From contig JBNGIO010006112.1 of assembly GCA_049999805.1 (NCBI GenBank), positions 1 through 63,806 on the forward strand: 63,806 nt of DNA, given 5' to 3'. Origin of the DNA: Folioceros fuciformis. Lineage: Eukaryota > Anthocerotophyta > Anthocerotopsida > Anthocerotales. A program made the translations under genes and the position numbers. Within the stretch, counting starts at the first letter, position 1. Every line of letters begins with the position of its first letter. Below are positions 10,578 to 22,309 of the stretch, piece after piece. Under the pieces are notes generated by a model. That model was not told the DNA's origin and ran no database searches. It was given only the letters and a program-made list of their open reading frames with translations.

Positions 10578-13500
10578 TCACTCCTCTTCATCTCCTCGTT
10601 CTTCCTTGAAAAGCTTGATCATGTCATCAATCCGGAGAATGGTGATGGCTGCTTCGGTAGCAAACTGGCCGCAAACATTGCTTATTGTTAACACTCGACA
10701 AGATGACAATCGGGACTACTCTCATCACATGCACAAGAGTTGAAAAGACCAAGGCGGCTAGAAGGAGATGCACCTGTATGATCTTCACTTTACTCATCAT
10801 GGGCTCGATAACGCCGGCTTCAATATTATTTCTAACAGCACCCTTCACGAGGTCCAGTCCCGTTCTGCAGTTCACAGTGCGTGGTTCACACTGGGTTAAC
10901 AGCCTGAGTGCTTTCGTACCGGCCTTGTTGTTCGCAGGCCTGGAACATAAAGTGAGGGTGTTGTTTGATACATTACCCACACAAATGATGCTTGTCAGCT
11001 TTTGTTTGTGCGTTGTGGTGGTAAGCACGCAGTCTTGCCACCAGTTCAGTAGCATCCTTTGCCGCATTCACAGCTAGTACCTGCAGCCGAAGGAACAGCA
11101 AAGTGGGTCACATCTAAAACATCCCATTTCCCTTCAAGACAGAAACGTCCTGGAAAACATTTGGCTATGTTCTTACAAACCTTTGGTATAATGAGAAGTG
11201 CCTCGGCAAATTCAGCAATGGCAAGCTGTTCTCGAGAACCCAGGGTAGTGGCCAAATTCTCAAGATAAACCGACAGAGCAGCTTCAACTGCACCGCCTCC
11301 AGCCACCACCTGCAAGCATTGAAATGAGCGTTCACATCCAGCATGCCTTTCTGCGATGACATTGAAATGTGAATCTAGTGAGACTTACCAGATTCGACTC
11401 CAATGTCCGTTTCACTATGCACACAGCATCATGGATGGAGCGCTCCATCTCATCCAGCATATGATCGTTGGCTCCCCTGAGGATAATCGAGACCTACCCA
11501 CGAGCATGCACCTGAGATAACAACAAAGTGCTCCTACCATACAGCTGCAACATGGAGATGCAGAGGAGACGAGGACTTACTGCACGCGAGCTTTTGGCCC
11601 CTTTGATTAGAAGGACATCATCATCTGCAACACGTTCCTCCACGACCTCCTCAGCTGACCCTAGGAAAGATGGATCAAATGTTTCGTCTCCCTCCATGTC
11701 CCCAAAGTTGAGAATCTGCAGGGCACGGAAAACGTTCATCACATTTTAACATCCTGAAGAAGTTCTCTCTGAAGCCACAGAATAGCTTTACCTGGGTCGC
11801 TCCAGTTGCCTTTGCAACATGCCTCAAGTCTTCTTTTTTAACCCGACGAACAGCTATGGCTCCTGCTTCCACAAAATACTGCAGATGCAACAGGGCATGG
11901 TTTATGCCATGCAACTAAGACGTCTCACACGTCTTAACACCGAAACTACCAGAGAATATGCACATACCAACCTTGAGAGCCATATCATCAATGCCCTTGG
12001 TTGTCAATATGACATTTGCACCTGCATCCAGCATTCTCTGGATGCGCTCCTTTGTAATGTCTGATTCCCTGAAAGATCCAAAAACACACCAGTAAGGATC
12101 CTGCTGGCTCAAACCGAATCTACTACTAGCAAACTTTTCAGCTCCAACCATACCTTGCTCGAATATTCTCCAGCTCACGAGGATTAGTTACAAGGACCTG
12201 CACACCCATCTGCATTTTGGTCCTTTGGAGATTCAGATCTAGGCAGGCTATCTTTGCCGACACTATGCGCTTGGGCATCTGTTGAGAAGCACGCCCTGTG
12301 TTGAGAGCATATCCGTTCAGAAGGTAACTCTCGCGTGCACTCTTTCCATGTGCCTTCAATATGTTGATAGACTGCAGGGAGACATCCAAATTCTCACCAA
12401 AGGAGCCAGCAATTGTCAACCAGCACGTAAAAGAGAAAGAAGATTCTGCAATCATGGTGAGGCCAGGCTAGATGGACATACCTTGATTGGATACTTGACT
12501 TCACCCCTGTCATTGGTTGCCTTCACAGCAAGCACTGCGTCTACAACCTGCAGATATCTTTATTTAGGTTTTCTCCGGCAATGCACCTCCTTTAAGGTAG
12601 TGTCAGACAAATACCAGTTTTGAAAAGAATTCGCTGTCTGGACCAATTATCTTGGATGACATACTGGTTTTCGCACAGTTGACCAAAGGTTCCCTCCCCA
12701 ACTTCTCAACCTGCATTAGGGATTCACGTCTGAGAGCAACATACTGTACGCTAAAAACAGAATCAAAATTTATCACACAACGGCACTTCAAAATCGTAGC
12801 AGATTGCATTCGTAGCCTTTGAGATTAGAGCATACTGGACCTTCAAGGTAAGCTTCTCTTCGATAAACTTACAGCCTTCTCGCATTGCAAGCTGTGACGC
12901 CCAGGAAATAACAATGCTCACAAGTTAATCGCAATGGTAATCGAAGACAAACGTAAGAAACTGAGACACATCAAAGACGGTGACAAAACCAACAGCAGAA
13001 AATGGGCGCCTACCCTGTACCCACTGATAATTGAAGTTGGATGAATCTTGTTCCTGACCAGATCGTTTGCTCTCTGTGATTAGACATACCGCAGTTACTA
13101 TATAGTTCAGACCTTCCAAAAACGAAGAGCTTTCTCCAGCTTTGGGATAAGAAAAGCATACCTTCAGAAGTTCAGCTGCAATAATGACGACAGATGTCGT
13201 CCCATCTCCCACCTCTCGATCTTGTAACTCGGCTAACTCAACCAAGACCTGGGCAAGTACAGTTTTGCATCATGAATAGATCCTCCAACATGTAAATGAA
13301 AAACAGCCAAAACGCCACTTACCTTAGCAGCGGGATGTTCAACTTCAAGCATTTTCAAGATAGTGGCCCCATCATTAGTGATTGTGACATCCCCAATATC
13401 ATCAACAAGCATCTGCAAGTACCCCACAAACAATCAAGCTGTGATAGTGCCACGTTCATTTCGCTTCCGAGTCAACAATCCTGCGGTACCATCTGGCATT

Positions 13501-13812
13501 TACAAGAAAAGCGCACCTTGTCCAGACCAACTGGTCCCAAGGAGCTCTTCACGATGTTGGCGATTGCTTGGCAGGCCATCACTAGATTTTTTTAAGTAAA
13601 CAAGAACGTCAATCAGGACACGAGACAATTGACTCGCTTCCACAGTCCAGGGCCACTGCCCACCAGATCATAACCAGAATCGGAACAAGACTTCACTGAA
13701 AGACGAAGTCGAGGACCACTTCACAAGAAACGAATTTGTTACCGTTCTGAGTGCGCACGTCCTGGCCAGTTTGCCGCTCTCCCATGAGCTCCAGAGACTG
13801 TCCCGTCATCAT
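10578..13812 (-). CDS. CCT1: T-complex protein 1 subunit alpha (CCT1)
   Basis: Multi-exon minus-strand gene from ATG at 13812 ([19 protein letters not shown]) to TGA at 10578-10580 (ending [12 protein letters not shown]). Spliced exons give an ordinary full-length group II chaperonin subunit. The N-terminal block reads [20 protein letters not shown]. It is followed by the ATPase motif [32 protein letters not shown]-like [14 protein letters not shown], and the apical-domain block [16 protein letters not shown]. The C-terminal equatorial part has [13 protein letters not shown] and [15 protein letters not shown]. These sequences match the alpha subunit rather than its seven paralogues. The protein is part of the cytosolic CCT/TRiC ring, which folds tubulin, actin and other clients. 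Two ATGs are adjacent at 13812 and 13809. The upstream region is shared with divergent SDH3. Confidence 0.95.
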
Positions 13813-14317
13813 GGCTGCAGCCTGGCTGCTCAATGGAGCAGCAGCAGTACGCTAGGTGAAGAACGCTGCTTTGGACCAAAATCCAGTGATCTCAATTCTG
13901 GCGGTCTAATGTATGGCTCTCGGGTTCAAACTTGCCAGCACGACTCTGCTTCAGGCTGGCTGGAGTCGAGTCGATCTAGCAACCCGGGCTGTGCTGGGCG
14001 GTGAATGAGCTCAACAAACCAAAATTCTGGGACCTGAATTCTGGCGGGCTACAAAGTGCTTTAGGGTTCGAACTTGGCCGCAAGACTGAGTTCCAACTTC
14101 TGGAAACCACGACAGGGTTCGAACTAAGCGAAGAAAGTCTTTTCTTGAGTGGCGTCCCGTGAGCAAATTTTTGGTATGTTTCGTGGTTAAGCTTCGCGGG
14201 CAGGAAGGGATGTCGCGAAAGGCATTGGCCGCGTTCGTCAGTCGCAGTGGAGCAGGATGGCGGAGTTCGTGGAGCCCTGGCCATTCCAGACCGCAGGCCA
14301 CCGCTGCCAATGGAGCC
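13813..14317. promoter_or_regulatory. Shared divergent upstream region of CCT1 and SDH3
   Basis: About 500 bp separate the two starts. The region contains two diverged copies, 143 bp apart, of a roughly 80-bp unit (about 13873-13952 and 14016-14096). Each runs from ccaaaat to a gggttcraactt motif, and a third partial copy of the motif lies near 14117. I see no clear TATA box. The regulatory role is inferred from geometry only. Confidence 0.4.
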
Positions 14318-15400
14318 ATGGCCGCTTTCAGTAAGTGAATTCTCCCAACGAGTTCTACTGACGGTGTTCCGTTCAAGTTCGATTGCCAGTACTCTAGTCT
14401 CGTGCCGCTCGGTACTTCATCAACAGATTTGCACAACTCTGCAGATCTCGGCTGGTCTGAGTGAAATGAGCTGAATGTTTCGCCTACTAACTATTTCTCC
14501 CTATTTGCAAGGTTCCCGCACGTTTTCCGGGAACTTGGAGGTGCCGGCGTTGGCAGATCGAGACAGGGAGCCAGCCAGACTTAATGTAATCGCTTCCGAT
14601 GTATTTCTATCTGCCAATTTGTGAGTGGCGTCTGCAGAGTTGCCTTGCTGGATATGGGTCGATGTTCCAGCGTGTCTTCTTAGGTTGATCTTTTGACTCC
14701 ATACCAGAGGGGCGAGAGAGCGAAGCATATTGTTGGAGCCGCCGGTGTCTGGAAGACAGTTCTCATGACACAAGTCATGAACGACCTGTCCAGAACTCAA
14801 GGTCTGTATTCTTTTCACACAGGGGAAAGATACTGCCAGGGATACCGTAGCGTTTATAACCAACCCTGTTCTGGCCGTGCAGTGAGTTTTTCCTCACATC
14901 GGGGGACTGGTCAGCTTACTCAGGATGGGAACGCTATCTATAAAAAGATTAACGACGACAGTGATTCCTCCAAGGTTTGCAGAATATTTTCGTGTGCACA
15001 TGTCTCGTCACTTTTCAGACCAGTGGTTAACATGTTTGTTTGTGACTGACAGGGTGAGCGACAGTTTGGAACAGCAGCACCCAACATCAAAACAAATCGA
15101 CCGTTGTCGCCGCACCTGACAGTTTACGCCCCACAGAAGTCCTCCGTCACGTCCATCACAAATAGGATCACTGGGGCTCTGTTAAGCGGAATAATCCTGG
15201 GTGGTGCTTTTTTCACGAAGGTCGGTGATACTAGCCTCTCGTTTTACCCGGTGTATCAGCTGGCGTTTGCTGTGTCAAAGCTCCCTACTTGGTTGTATCT
15301 TGGCGTAGGGAATTTCGCGATTCTGGCATTGCTCTACCATGTTTTCCATTCCCTTCGTCGTGAACTGCAGCAGTGGGGTCTGTTGAAGTTTAAGGTGTAG
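14318..15400 (+). CDS. SDH3: Succinate dehydrogenase subunit 3 (cytochrome b560, SdhC)
   Basis: Exons 14318-14330, 14512-14585, 14708-14881, 14924-14974 and 15053-15400 join in frame to 219 residues. The last exon carries the SdhC signature NRPLSPHLTVYAPQ, then SSVTSITNRITGALLSG. The segments after it are hydrophobic and include LLYHVFHSLRRELQQWG, where the His is the expected heme-ligand position. The protein anchors complex II in the inner mitochondrial membrane. The N-terminal part (MAAFSSRTFSGNL...) is variable and looks like a mitochondrial presequence. An alternative ATG at 14310 is in another frame relative to the splice. The third intron, 14882-14923, is only 42 nt. It has no stop and a length divisible by three, so its retention would add 14 residues rather than break the protein. 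Confidence 0.82.
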
Positions 15401-15690
15401 GTTTGTCAGTGCGCCACTTTCGAGTGGAATGGAAAACTTGGCTGTGTGTCCAAGCCCGCGCTGAGTGCTGTCGTCTCTGCCCAACTTGCTTTGTAAATAC
15501 TCACGTCGAGACAATAGCGCGCCATGGTCTACTGCTGTTTATGAATCATGCTCAATGCTAACAAATTGATGTGATAATTTGCGACGAAGGTGCCATTGTT
15601 AGATGTATTAAGTCGACATTCAAGCTTTTGATGAATGGCTAGTATTAGAAGATGGAAGAATGTACAACCAGTTGGTTATAAAATGACAAT

Positions 15691-18543
15691 TCACATCCGC
15701 CTCGTTTGCTTGGGTGGAGGCTGATAATAGCCCTGCGCCGTGCCAGGAGGCTCTCGCCGGCGAACCTGAGAAAAAAACAAAAGTGAATAACGGTGAAATC
15801 AAACTCTCCTGTTCGCAGACCACGAATGCTCATTGAAGCGGACCTGTTGTTGAGGAAGTCTGTTTCCGAAAACGTGGTTCACTCCCATGCCGGCCACACC
15901 TTGCGCGTTGACACTGAAAGCGTTGGAGTTGTGCACTCTTTGCATTCCTTGCAAGGAGTGATGAACTGAGCCAGCCGTTGCAGCAGCAGAAGCTGCAGCT
16001 GCTGAATTGGCAGCAGCCATCTGGTGATGTCATTCAAGGTTAGACTTCTACGATCGAGAACCTGCTGGCTGCTACAAGCACGGAGCAGGTGTTGAAGAGG
16101 GATACCATGCTGGGCTGTTGGTAGCTGCTTGTGCCATCAAAATCCGTGGAGTAGTCCACAGGCCGGGGGGGATAAGCCACAACTTTCTCACCTGGCTGAC
16201 CTGGAACGAGGGAACTAAAGGATACAACGTCAAGAGCTGGAACTACGACGACCGCCTGCATTTTGTGAGCAGCGTTCACACAATACAGCAATGTAAAATA
16301 CGAAGGCACGGGACTTACTTGCGACCAGGCAGTGGTTCGGTCTTGAAGTACCTGGATACGCAATTCAGCTTCCCACAATAAGCACACAACAGAAGCACCA
16401 GACAGCTTTTGATTTAAAACTACCTTCTACCTTATGCAGATTTGTTAAAGAAAGACGAGAGCACATACTCATGCTCCAATGCTTGTGCTGCGGATATTCT
16501 CTTCAGCGGATCGTATCTGTAGACATTGACACATACACGATGAGAGGCAGAGGGAGAGCATCGTAGCTCTGATCAAGGAAACTCTTGTGCGTCCTTACTC
16601 GAGCATCCTTGCAAGCAGATCATAAGCAGGGTTCTTTACTGCAGCAGTTGGTGACAGCTGCAGCACATTGTGAAGACCCGCATTTTCACTGTCCACAGAT
16701 CCAACTTGCAACATGTTAAACACTAGGGACAGAAGTGTCAGCACATTGTGAAGATCCAGATTTTCACAGTCCGCAGATCCCAGTTACGATACGTTACAAA
16801 GTGGGGACAGAACTGTCAGGTAGTGAGTGGAAGCTCGAAAGCACTTACTACTTCCGTCCTTGAATAAACTGTCGATTTGTTTGCCAGTGTGGTAGATTCA
16901 GAAGTGTTGGCCATCTGTCACCAGTTGGATGTCCTACATTTGTCAACCTGACTTGTGAGTAAACACAAATACCATCATGCCATTTTCCTGAAACTTGCCG
17001 CCCCATGCCAGGCAAGACCAAAGACTTTGTAGACTTACCCAGCACTTTGAAAATCTTCTCCAGCTGATCCAGCTGTCAGGCATAAATGGCTAGATTGGTA
17101 AGACGTCACGTAGAAATCTGCAACTCAATCTAGGTGACATTTTTAGGCCAGAAACAACCTGAAACGGATTTGGGGTACTTTTGTCTTCTATGCCTTGAAA
17201 GAGTGGCTTCAACGTGAGCAACTCCGCAAAAATGCATCCAACAGCCCAAGTGTCTGCGGATGACGGGCCGACCAAGAAATGTTCAGGTTTGTCAACACAG
17301 TGCCACTCCATGAAGCACACGCTATAAGGGTCGTACCGACAGCACTGGTGTAATGTTTGGAACCAAGAAGCAACTCAGGAGCTCTATACCATATGGTCAC
17401 AACAACCTGCGGCACGGGATATCTCACGTAGTTAGAGTGCGTCAATAAGGAATCCATGTCAGCTACAAACCCTTGACATGCCATGTGTACTAAACACTAT
17501 AAAGCCAATTGAAACTGCCTACAGCATTTTTATGACGCATGTCATGAGAGAAATTGCGATGAGACAAGAGTTTCATACCCCATTTTCGCTGAGGGGCTTG
17601 AGGGGACCTTGATATATCCGAGCAAGCCCAAAATCACCAATTTTCACAACGCCTTGTTCTTCCCCCTCACCCATCACCTGTGACCTTCGAGAGTAAGCAA
17701 CGATTACATGCACAGACACAGAAGCCCATACAAGATAACAGCTGTGATCTAGTTCCCAAGGATTTGTCTTATATCATAATTTTACCAACCAAGATATTTG
17801 ACGGCTTCAAGTCCCGATGAACAATCCAATTGCTGCACCAAAAGAAGAATGATGTGGGACCAGCACAGACACCTCACAAAAGGAGTATTCCACTCAGTAT
17901 AAGACAGCAGATAAGGCTCAACGGTAGAGCAACTGCGTCTAATAACCTGTGCAGATAATTGAGGCCATTCAGGATCTGCCAAAGCAGAGACTTTACGGTG
18001 TACTGGCTGATGGAAAAGTTCAGCTTCTCCCGATGGTGTCGGATGATTTCCTGTCGTTCAAAACTCAGGCTGATGAGGAATTCAACAATCCACGATTTCA
18101 ACAAACACAGCCCAGCCCCACTCTAGCCCCCAGCCTCAGCACTTACATAGAGGTCATGTTCTGCATAGTCAAATGCCAGGTACAAAGACATGTCCACATA
18201 ATTAATGTGGACATTCACCAGCTTCACAATGTTTTCATGGATACACTCCCTCAGCAACTGCAGCAGGTCATTTCCAAGTCAGAATCGGAAACAACACAAG
18301 AGAAGTGCAACAAGCACGAGGAGAGGAGCATGATACCATGATTTCCCGGATAGCGGTGGGGGATATGCCATCGCCCTCCTTAGACTGCTTGAACTTCTTG
18401 ATGGCAGTGCGAACAGTGTGGCCCCGGACAAGCTTGTTTTTGGCCAGATACACCAGCCCGTACGTGCCTTCGCCAATCTTGCCCACAACTTCGTATTGCA
18501 GCTGCCAGGCCGGTTTAACTCGCTTGCCATGGGTATCCACCAT
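15691..18543 (-). CDS. CDKE: Cyclin-dependent kinase E / CDK8 (Mediator kinase)
   Basis: Minus-strand gene of many short exons, from ATG 18543 ([20 protein letters not shown]) to TGA 15691-15693. It has the glycine loop GKIGEGTYG, the VAIK-equivalent AIKKFKQ, and the plant CDKE cyclin helix SPTAIRE. The catalytic loop HRDLKPSNI, the activation segment start GDFGLAR and [20 protein letters not shown] follow. [17 protein letters not shown] stands where relatives have DMWAVG. The C-terminal tail is Ala-, Asn- and Gln-rich and ends in a basic/Pro segment ([10 protein letters not shown]). This matches plant CDKE1/CDK8, the kinase of the Mediator CDK8 module in the nucleus. All catalytic residues seen are intact. 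A TTG codon upstream in frame extends the ORF but is not a likely start. Confidence 0.93.
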
Positions 18544-19800
18544 GGCTGGTTGCCCCGCCAATCCTCACTCCATAGCGATCCGCCCGGGGCAATTGCGCAG
18601 AGTTCTAGAGAACGTGCACACTGCTACAGTTGAGAGGCGAGGAGACGGCGAGCGGGAGGAGACCACGGCGCGCTTCCCTGCAAGTGCCTACGACTCCTCT
18701 CCGGCCCTATGAGTAACCCCCTCTGCCGAATACGAAATCGCGTCGCCGTTGGATCTGAGACCAGGGCCAGCTCACAGATGCTGTGAGAGGTCTGAGTGTT
18801 ATGGTGCTGACAGTATGTCTTGATCCTCACTTTCGCATAGTACAGTCCGACCGATATCTGTGAGGAACGTGATCCAGGGCCGCCGAGACCATGCCCTTAT
18901 TTTGAAAAAAAAGGTTTCAACCCGGCACGCTTTCGTGCATCCACATGCTACTTCTCATGGCATATTGCTGGAGACGATGGATGTGTTGAGAAGGGGTGCA
19001 AATCTAGACGTTTTCACGCGGTCCGCCATCACCACAACCGATGTTAACCGCAGACGACAAAATAGGAATGCAGGCAACTACCGCATCAAACGTGTCTTGG
19101 TGGCAGGTCTGCAGCCTCGTGCCCGGGCAGCAGACCTGGAAGCTGAACCGTTTGAAAAGACACAAAACAGAGTGGGTGTGCGGCGCAGTGAGTTCTGGAC
19201 GCTGGATAGACCTCCCTGTCGCCTCGTCATGGAGAAAGAAGCACGCCAGAAAGCGGGAAAAGCCGAATAGGAAAGTGCGCCTATGCCTAACGTGGTAGGG
19301 CTGATGTAACAGCTGAAGCACAGTCTGAGTGGAGGGAATGGAGACAGTATTATAAAAATAAATAAATAATCATTCACCCCAAAAGGGAACAAAAGCGGGA
19401 AGGCACACTCGAAGGCACTAGTCTTACGAACATAGTGATGCTGATTATGAAGATGCTTTACAAGTTGCTAAAATTCTGAAATAATGAACAATCTTAACGT
19501 TAATTTGATTATAATTTAAAGATGTATAGGCAATGTTTCAGGTGAATAGAATCGTACCCTGCCTGTTAAGGTTATGACCCTAGGTCAATAGTCTTTTATT
19601 TTTTATCTTTTGACTTTTTATTTTAGTTTAAGTTTGTTTTTTTATCTTTATTTTAAAAACTTTTTTTCTTAATATGTAATATAATTATTCACTAATGAAA
19701 TAATTATTCACTTATGAGTTAATAATTATCAACATTGTCTTGAAAATCTTCACTCTATCAAAGAATTCTATATAGATTCCTCTTCCACGTATTCTAGCGT

Positions 19801-20436
19801 TCTTTCAGCAAAGGGATTCCATTGCACTACAATGCACATTGGCTAACGAGAATAACAATGGCAAAAGAGGTGGGATTAGCATAACTCTACTTGTCGATAG
19901 ACCCTTCCTCTTTCCAAATCAACAATTGTAGTTGTAGGTAAACCCTTCCTTCCTCCAAACCATGATATCTTTGGTGCTATCACCTATGACTTGGGCTGAA
20001 AAAGGCAAGCATTCATTACCCTTAGCTCTAGTAAGGCCCTAAAACCAACCCTAAACCAAATTGTTAGTTGAGTCATTGAAAGAAGCTTGAGTGGGAGAGA
20101 ACTTTTTTCTCGTGTAACATTCTTTCAGCAAGGGAATTCCATTGTACTACAATGCACATTGGCTAACAAGAATAACAATCGCAAAAGAAGTGAGTTTACG
20201 GTTTAGGGTAACTCTAGTTGTAGATAAACCCTTCCACCTTCCAAATCAACAACTCTAGTTGTAGATAAACCCTTTATCCCTCCAAACCATGATATCTTTG
20301 GTACTATCACCTATGACTTGGGCTGATAAAAGCAAGCATATGTTACTCTTAGCTCTAGTAAGGCCCTAAAACCAACCATAAACCAAATTGTTAGTTGAGT
20401 CATCGAAAGAAGTTGAGTGGGAGAGAAGTTTTTTCA
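19801..20436. repeat. Tandem duplication, unit about 320 bp, two copies
   Basis: Unit 1 is 19801-20120 and unit 2 is 20121-20436. Both begin tctttcagcaaggg-like and share ccattgyactacaatgcaca, then the ccaaaccatgatatcttt and cctatgacttgggctga blocks in the same order, ending at gagtgggagagaa. Divergence is modest. Inside unit 2 a shorter duplication repeats ctagttgtagataaaccc. The units are non-coding. Confidence 0.85.
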
Positions 20437-21139
20437 GCGATCTTAATCAACCTCAGTTGCAACCTACACATATTTTCTATAACAACGTATTACCTTTAGA
20501 ATTAGTGGTGAACCCCAAGTTCCATGCTAGCTCAAAACACATTAAAGTTTAGCACCATTACATGAGAAATGTTGTTGATAGGGGTGTAACTAAGTACACA
20601 CTCAAAGCATCCATAACAACATTGTTCACATACCAATCAAGGGGCTGCTTGCTGCTGTTTTAAAAACTATGTTGGCCAATGCTCTTTGCAAAACAATGTA
20701 TACACCTTGTCAAAAGAAGGCCACTACACAGGAAAGAGATGTCATGAGAGATAACGGCAAGGAAAGTGTCTTGGGTCTTTGGGGCACTGAGATTGCTAAA
20801 GACTCTCATGGTTGGGACACTTGGGACTAATTCAGTTGAGGTTGGCTTGGCTGCCACCCTATAGAGGCATGTCGTGAGAGCTCAAAGTATTCAAGGCGCC
20901 AAGAGTGTTAGCCACCTACACATATGGGCTCGCCGGGATTGGGACATTCCTATGAGTCCCCCAATCACACACACATTCATATAGGTCTAATATTTCCAAG
21001 CTTGAACCACATACATAAGTGCTGGAAGCTGCACGAGCATGAATAGCACATTGCAAATCATCACAACACAAAGTTGCCTCATTAGTAGCGGATTTCAAAA
21101 GCATGAAATTAGCAAACTCAACGAAAACCAAATCAATGG

Positions 21140-22309
21140 ATGCAACAACATGAATATGATGATTTGATCCACATTGCAGATTGCAGATTGCATGTTGCTA
21201 AAAAACGTGAAGAGTTAGTAGTGGAACATTACATCTATTTCCATGACACCCCAAAACTTCTTAGTGGCTTCAGCAGCTATGAGCATGCATGTCCCCTCTT
21301 GCAGCTTCTACATCCTTTGGAAGGCCATTTGAACTGTCCCCTCCTTCTTCCTCACAAAATTTGTGAGTTTGTAGATCTTCTTCGGAGTCTTAAGCAAGAA
21401 CGCCTTCTCCAAAATTGTGAGGAACTCATCCATAGGGTTGGCGTACTTTAGAGTCTGAGTGTACTCTTCGATTCCTTGTGTAGCAGTTGTTCTTTCAGTT
21501 GAAGTCAGTACCACCACCATCAGCGGTACTACCATGGCAGGCGTGGTCCCTTCTACAACTTTAGTTTGATGCGCTTGTATGGCTGCTGCGAGCTTGCCAT
21601 TGTAGGCCAACTACAAGGCATTCTAAAACGTTGGGTTGAGAGTGGTCACTATGGAAAGAAGCTTTGCTTGATGGAGGTTAAACAAATCCTCAGCTTTGTT
21701 TGACATAATTAGACATATGCCCAAACATGCAATAGTAATTGTGGCTGGCCCCATGCTTGAACTACATCCAATTGATCAGGCCCTGTATGAACAACCTGAA
21801 ATCACGCAAGGATTGTGTGCCAGGCCTGCCTGCAAAGGAGCCTTGTTGATGTGATAGCCCTCCCTCTACGGTGTCTTAGTCTCCAAGCGAATCCGGAGGG
21901 CTTGGTCCTAGATGAAACACCACACCACGAGGGATTGCCGAAGATGGTTAAGACTACTATGCTTCTATCCCGGATTGGGGTTGAGGCGTCCTTGTCCTTG
22001 AAACGGGCTATTGTGCTGTTGTCCTCGGATAGGACCTATTGCAGTGCCTTGGACTCTGAATTACTTACCATAGCTTGTGCAGTGATGTCTATTAAGGGGG
22101 ACCAGTTGGCTGTAGGCCTCATAGTCAATGGTGGAGTACCTAGCTTCCAAGTCCTCCAACAACCGCTGTTGACGTCTGTTCGCCCACCTTTGCCTTGTTT
22201 GTGCACAGTCAGAGATGACCTTGCTTGGAATGGCCCTTGTTTGGAGATTGTACCGAGGGCTTGTATCTCCCACCTCAGGGTCCATCATCCATGCAACATG
22301 CTTAGCCAA
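21140..22309 (-). mobile_element. Degenerate retrotransposon gag-like remnant
   Basis: Minus-strand ORFs 22061-22309 (start MAKHVAWMMDPEVGD, Arg/Gln-rich) and 21308-21610 (start MAYNGKLAAAIQAHQ, later FLLKTPKKIYKLTNF) resemble Gag-type helical proteins. The second reads on through a stop into LQEGTCMLIAAEATKKFW. No protease, reverse transcriptase or integrase is visible. The assignment rests only on composition and the repeat setting, so it is tentative. Confidence 0.3.

Noticed and set aside
17890-17945. Stretch like a tRNA D-arm/A box (ggctcaacggtagagcaactg)
   Set aside because: No B box or T-arm follows and it lies in a CDKE intron, so there is no tRNA gene.
18860-19270. 136-codon plus-strand ORF
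   Set aside because: Irregular Arg/Ala-rich composition, no motif, and competing ORFs of similar length on the other strand.
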